The notes beneath the pieces were generated by a model. That model was given only the letters and a program-made list of their open reading frames with translations, searched no databases and was not told the origin of the DNA. Of a stretch of DNA of 64,000 nucleotides, positions 62,535-64,000 are shown piece by piece (position 1 is the first letter of the stretch; the number at the start of each line of letters is the position of its first letter). The stretch is from Stappia sp. GTDB taxonomy: Bacteria; Pseudomonadota; Alphaproteobacteria; Rhizobiales; Stappiaceae. The stretch spans positions 1,128,939 through 1,192,938 of the forward strand of contig NZ_CP157793.1 in NCBI RefSeq assembly GCF_040110915.1. Reading direction: 5' to 3'. A program made the position numbers and the translations under genes.

Positions 62535-64000
62535 TCAGAAGATAAAGTCAGAGCCGTCAATCAGGCCGGCTGCTCCGGTTATGGTCACCGAATTCCCAAA
62601 TGCGTCGGAGATCGTCGCATCGCCGAATGACGCGGCAATTGTCAGATTTCCGATGTTGTTCACACCACTGTGTTCGCTGAAGTCGAGGAACTCCATGCCG
62701 TCTTCGAAATCGACAATTGTGTCATTGCCGAAATTCTCGTGAAAGACAAAAGTGTCGACACCGGCGCGTCCCCGGAGCACATCATCTCCGGCACCGCCGG
62801 TCAGGATATTGTCCGCGTGATCGCCGTTCAGAATATCGGCGTGGCTCGATCCGGTGAGATTCTCGATGCTGTCGAAGGTATCGCCTGCGGCATGTCCGCC
62901 GGCTGCATATCCGGTGAGCAGGGACACATTCACCCCGGCGTCGGAGCCCGTGTAGTCGGCGGTGTCCGAACCGTCGCGCCCGTTGAGGAAGTCGCCTCCG
63001 GCGCCGCCCCGCAGAATGTTCGCGGTGTTATCGCCGTTGAGCAGATCGTCGTGGGCCGATCCTGTGACGTTTTCGATGCTGTCGAAAGTGTCACCCGCGG
63101 CGTGGCCACCGGCGGCGAAGCCGGTCAGCAGGGAGACGTTCACAGCCGCATTCGAGTCGGAGTAGTCGGCCGTATCCGATCCGCTTCCGCCCACGAGCGT
63201 GTCTGCACCGCCGCGCCCCCGCAGGACATCGTTCGAGGCGCCGCCGGTCAGGATGTTGTCCTCGTGATCGCCGCTCAGAATGTCGTCGAAGGCGGTTCCG
63301 ATGAGGTTCTCGATGCTGCTGAAGGTATCCCCGGCGGCATGCCCGCCAGCTGCATATCCGGTGAGCAGGGACACGTTCACGCCGGCGTCGGAGCCGGTGT
63401 AGTCGGCGGTGTCCGAACCGTCGCGGCCGTTGAGGAAGTCGCCGCCGGCGCCGCCGCGCAGGACGTTGGCGCCGTGATCGCCGTTGAGAAGGTCGTCGTG
63501 GGCCGACCCGATGAGGTTCTCGATGCTGTTGAAGGTATCGCCTGCGGCGTGCCCGCCGGCAGCGAAGCCGGTGAGCAGGGACACGTTGACGCTGGCGTTG
63601 GAGCCGGTGTAGTCGGCGGTGTCCGAACCGCCGCGCCCGTTGAGGAAGTCGCCGCCGGCGCCGCCCCGCAGAATGTTCGCGGTGTTATCGCCGTTGAGCA
63701 GATCGTCGTGGGCCGATCCTGTGACGTTTTCGATGCTGTCGAAAGTGTCTCCCGCGGCGTGGCCACCGGCGGCAAAGCCGGTCAGCAGGGAGACGTTCAC
63801 GGCTGCATCGGAGTCGGAATAGTCGGCCGTATCCGAGCCGGTTCCACCGACGAGCGTGTCCGCGCCGCCACGCCCGCGCAGGACATCGTTCGAGGCGCCG
63901 CCGGTCAGGATGTTGTTCCCGTGATCGCCGTTGAGAAGGTCGTCGAAGGCCGACCCGATGAGGTTCTCGATGCTGTTGAGGGTATCGCCTGCAGCATGCC
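62535..64000 (-). CDS. RTX (hemolysin-type calcium-binding repeat) secreted protein, C-terminal part
   Basis: The frame is open to the window edge, so at least 488 residues are visible and the N-terminus is outside. It is made of near-identical modules with GGAGGDFLNGRDGSDTADY, NVSLLTGFAAGGHAAGDTF, SIENLIGSAHDDLLNGDH and ILTGGASNDVLRGRGGADT, that is, calcium-binding GGxGxDxLx nonapeptides between beta strands. The C-terminus (DFEDGMEFLDF, then GAAGLIDGSDFIF) is the type recognised by type I secretion systems. No ABC/MFP secretion genes lie in the window. Likely a surface or extracellular adhesin-like protein; no enzymatic domain is visible. Confidence 0.88.
   Translation of the reverse strand, partial: HAAGDTLNSIENLIGSAFDDLLNGDHGNNILTGGASNDVLRGRGGADTLVGGTGSDTADYSDSDAAVNVSLLTGFAAGGHAAGDTFDSIENVTGSAHDDLLNGDNTANILRGGAGGDFLNGRGGSDTADYTGSNASVNVSLLTGFAAGGHAAGDTFNSIENLIGSAHDDLLNGDHGANVLRGGAGGDFLNGRDGSDTADYTGSDAGVNVSLLTGYAAGGHAAGDTFSSIENLIGTAFDDILSGDHEDNILTGGASNDVLRGRGGADTLVGGSGSDTADYSDSNAAVNVSLLTGFAAGGHAAGDTFDSIENVTGSAHDDLLNGDNTANILRGGAGGDFLNGRDGSDTADYTGSDAGVNVSLLTGYAAGGHAAGDTFDSIENLTGSSHADILNGDHADNILTGGAGDDVLRGRAGVDTFVFHENFGNDTIVDFEDGMEFLDFSEHSGVNNIGNLTIAASFGDATISDAFGNSVTITGAAGLIDGSDFIF
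62949..64000. repeat. Long tandem DNA repeats inside the RTX gene, about 660-bp period
   Basis: The segment around 62983-63150 recurs almost unchanged at 63643-63810, a spacing of 660 bp (220 codons). Within each period there are three related modules of about 70-80 codons. Identity at the DNA level is far above what the protein alone would demand, which points to recent duplication or gene conversion. Confidence 0.75.

Noticed and set aside
62949..64000. Regular repeats that might suggest a CRISPR array
   Set aside because: The repeats are coding modules of an RTX protein in one open frame, with long similar units and no unique spacers.

Overview
The window is GC-rich, densely coded DNA from an alphaproteobacterium. 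The best guess is the order Hyphomicrobiales (Rhizobiales), possibly marine. Pointers are a tamA/tamB pair, rhizobial-type rkpA/rkpG capsule genes, fused cysNC, two intergenic repeats resembling rhizobial RIME elements, and a probable sulfolactate-degradation operon. All family calls were made by reading motifs; no database search was run.

Layout. 1-3.4 kb: a divergent GntR regulator (cut by the window edge) and a suyA-suyB-comC-like operon for sulfolactate, with an 18-bp perfect palindrome in the intergenic region. 3.4-9.9 kb: tamB and tamA (minus strand). 10-15.9 kb: first capsule block, with an outer-membrane polysaccharide export lipoprotein, two KpsS-like Kdo transferases and a KpsC-like protein with a short first half. 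15.9-26.3 kb: rkpG and a 2537-residue rkpA-type polyketide/fatty-acid synthase, then galE. 26.6-31.8 kb: ugd, cysQ, cysD, cysNC (UDP-glucuronate and PAPS metabolism). 32-34.8 kb: an ABC importer of the SsuABC/TauABC type. 34.9-36.5 kb: two phage-tail-fibre-like genes. 36.9-39.8 kb: second capsule block, kpsE, kpsM, kpsT. 39.9-61.6 kb: sugar biosynthesis and glycosyltransferase region. 62.5-64 kb: the C-terminal part of an RTX-repeat secreted protein that continues beyond the window.

How it fits together. The main content is an ABC-dependent (group 2-like) capsule or K-antigen locus. KpsE/M/T plus the outer-membrane lipoprotein export the polymer. KpsS/KpsC-like enzymes would build the Kdo linker, and RkpA/RkpG would make a special lipid or acyl precursor. 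The sugar genes encode a complete pseudaminic acid route: PseB, PseC, a PseH-like domain, PseG, PseI and PseF. They also encode a second nonulosonic acid module (short NeuB-like synthase plus CMP-transferase/HAD-phosphatase fusion, with no NeuC in the window), best read as a Kdn-type or 9-phosphate route.

The most unusual feature is in the pse operon. The PseH-like acetyltransferase is fused to a complete FkbH-like protein (HAD-IIIC plus GNAT), and the next gene fuses a glyoxalase/VOC domain to an acyl carrier protein. In polyketide pathways FkbH enzymes load a glyceryl unit on an ACP. This suggests that the 4-amino group of the pseudaminic acid precursor receives an ACP-borne hydroxyacyl group (for example glyceryl) rather than plain acetyl. 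That is inference, but it is testable and is the best candidate here for an undescribed system.
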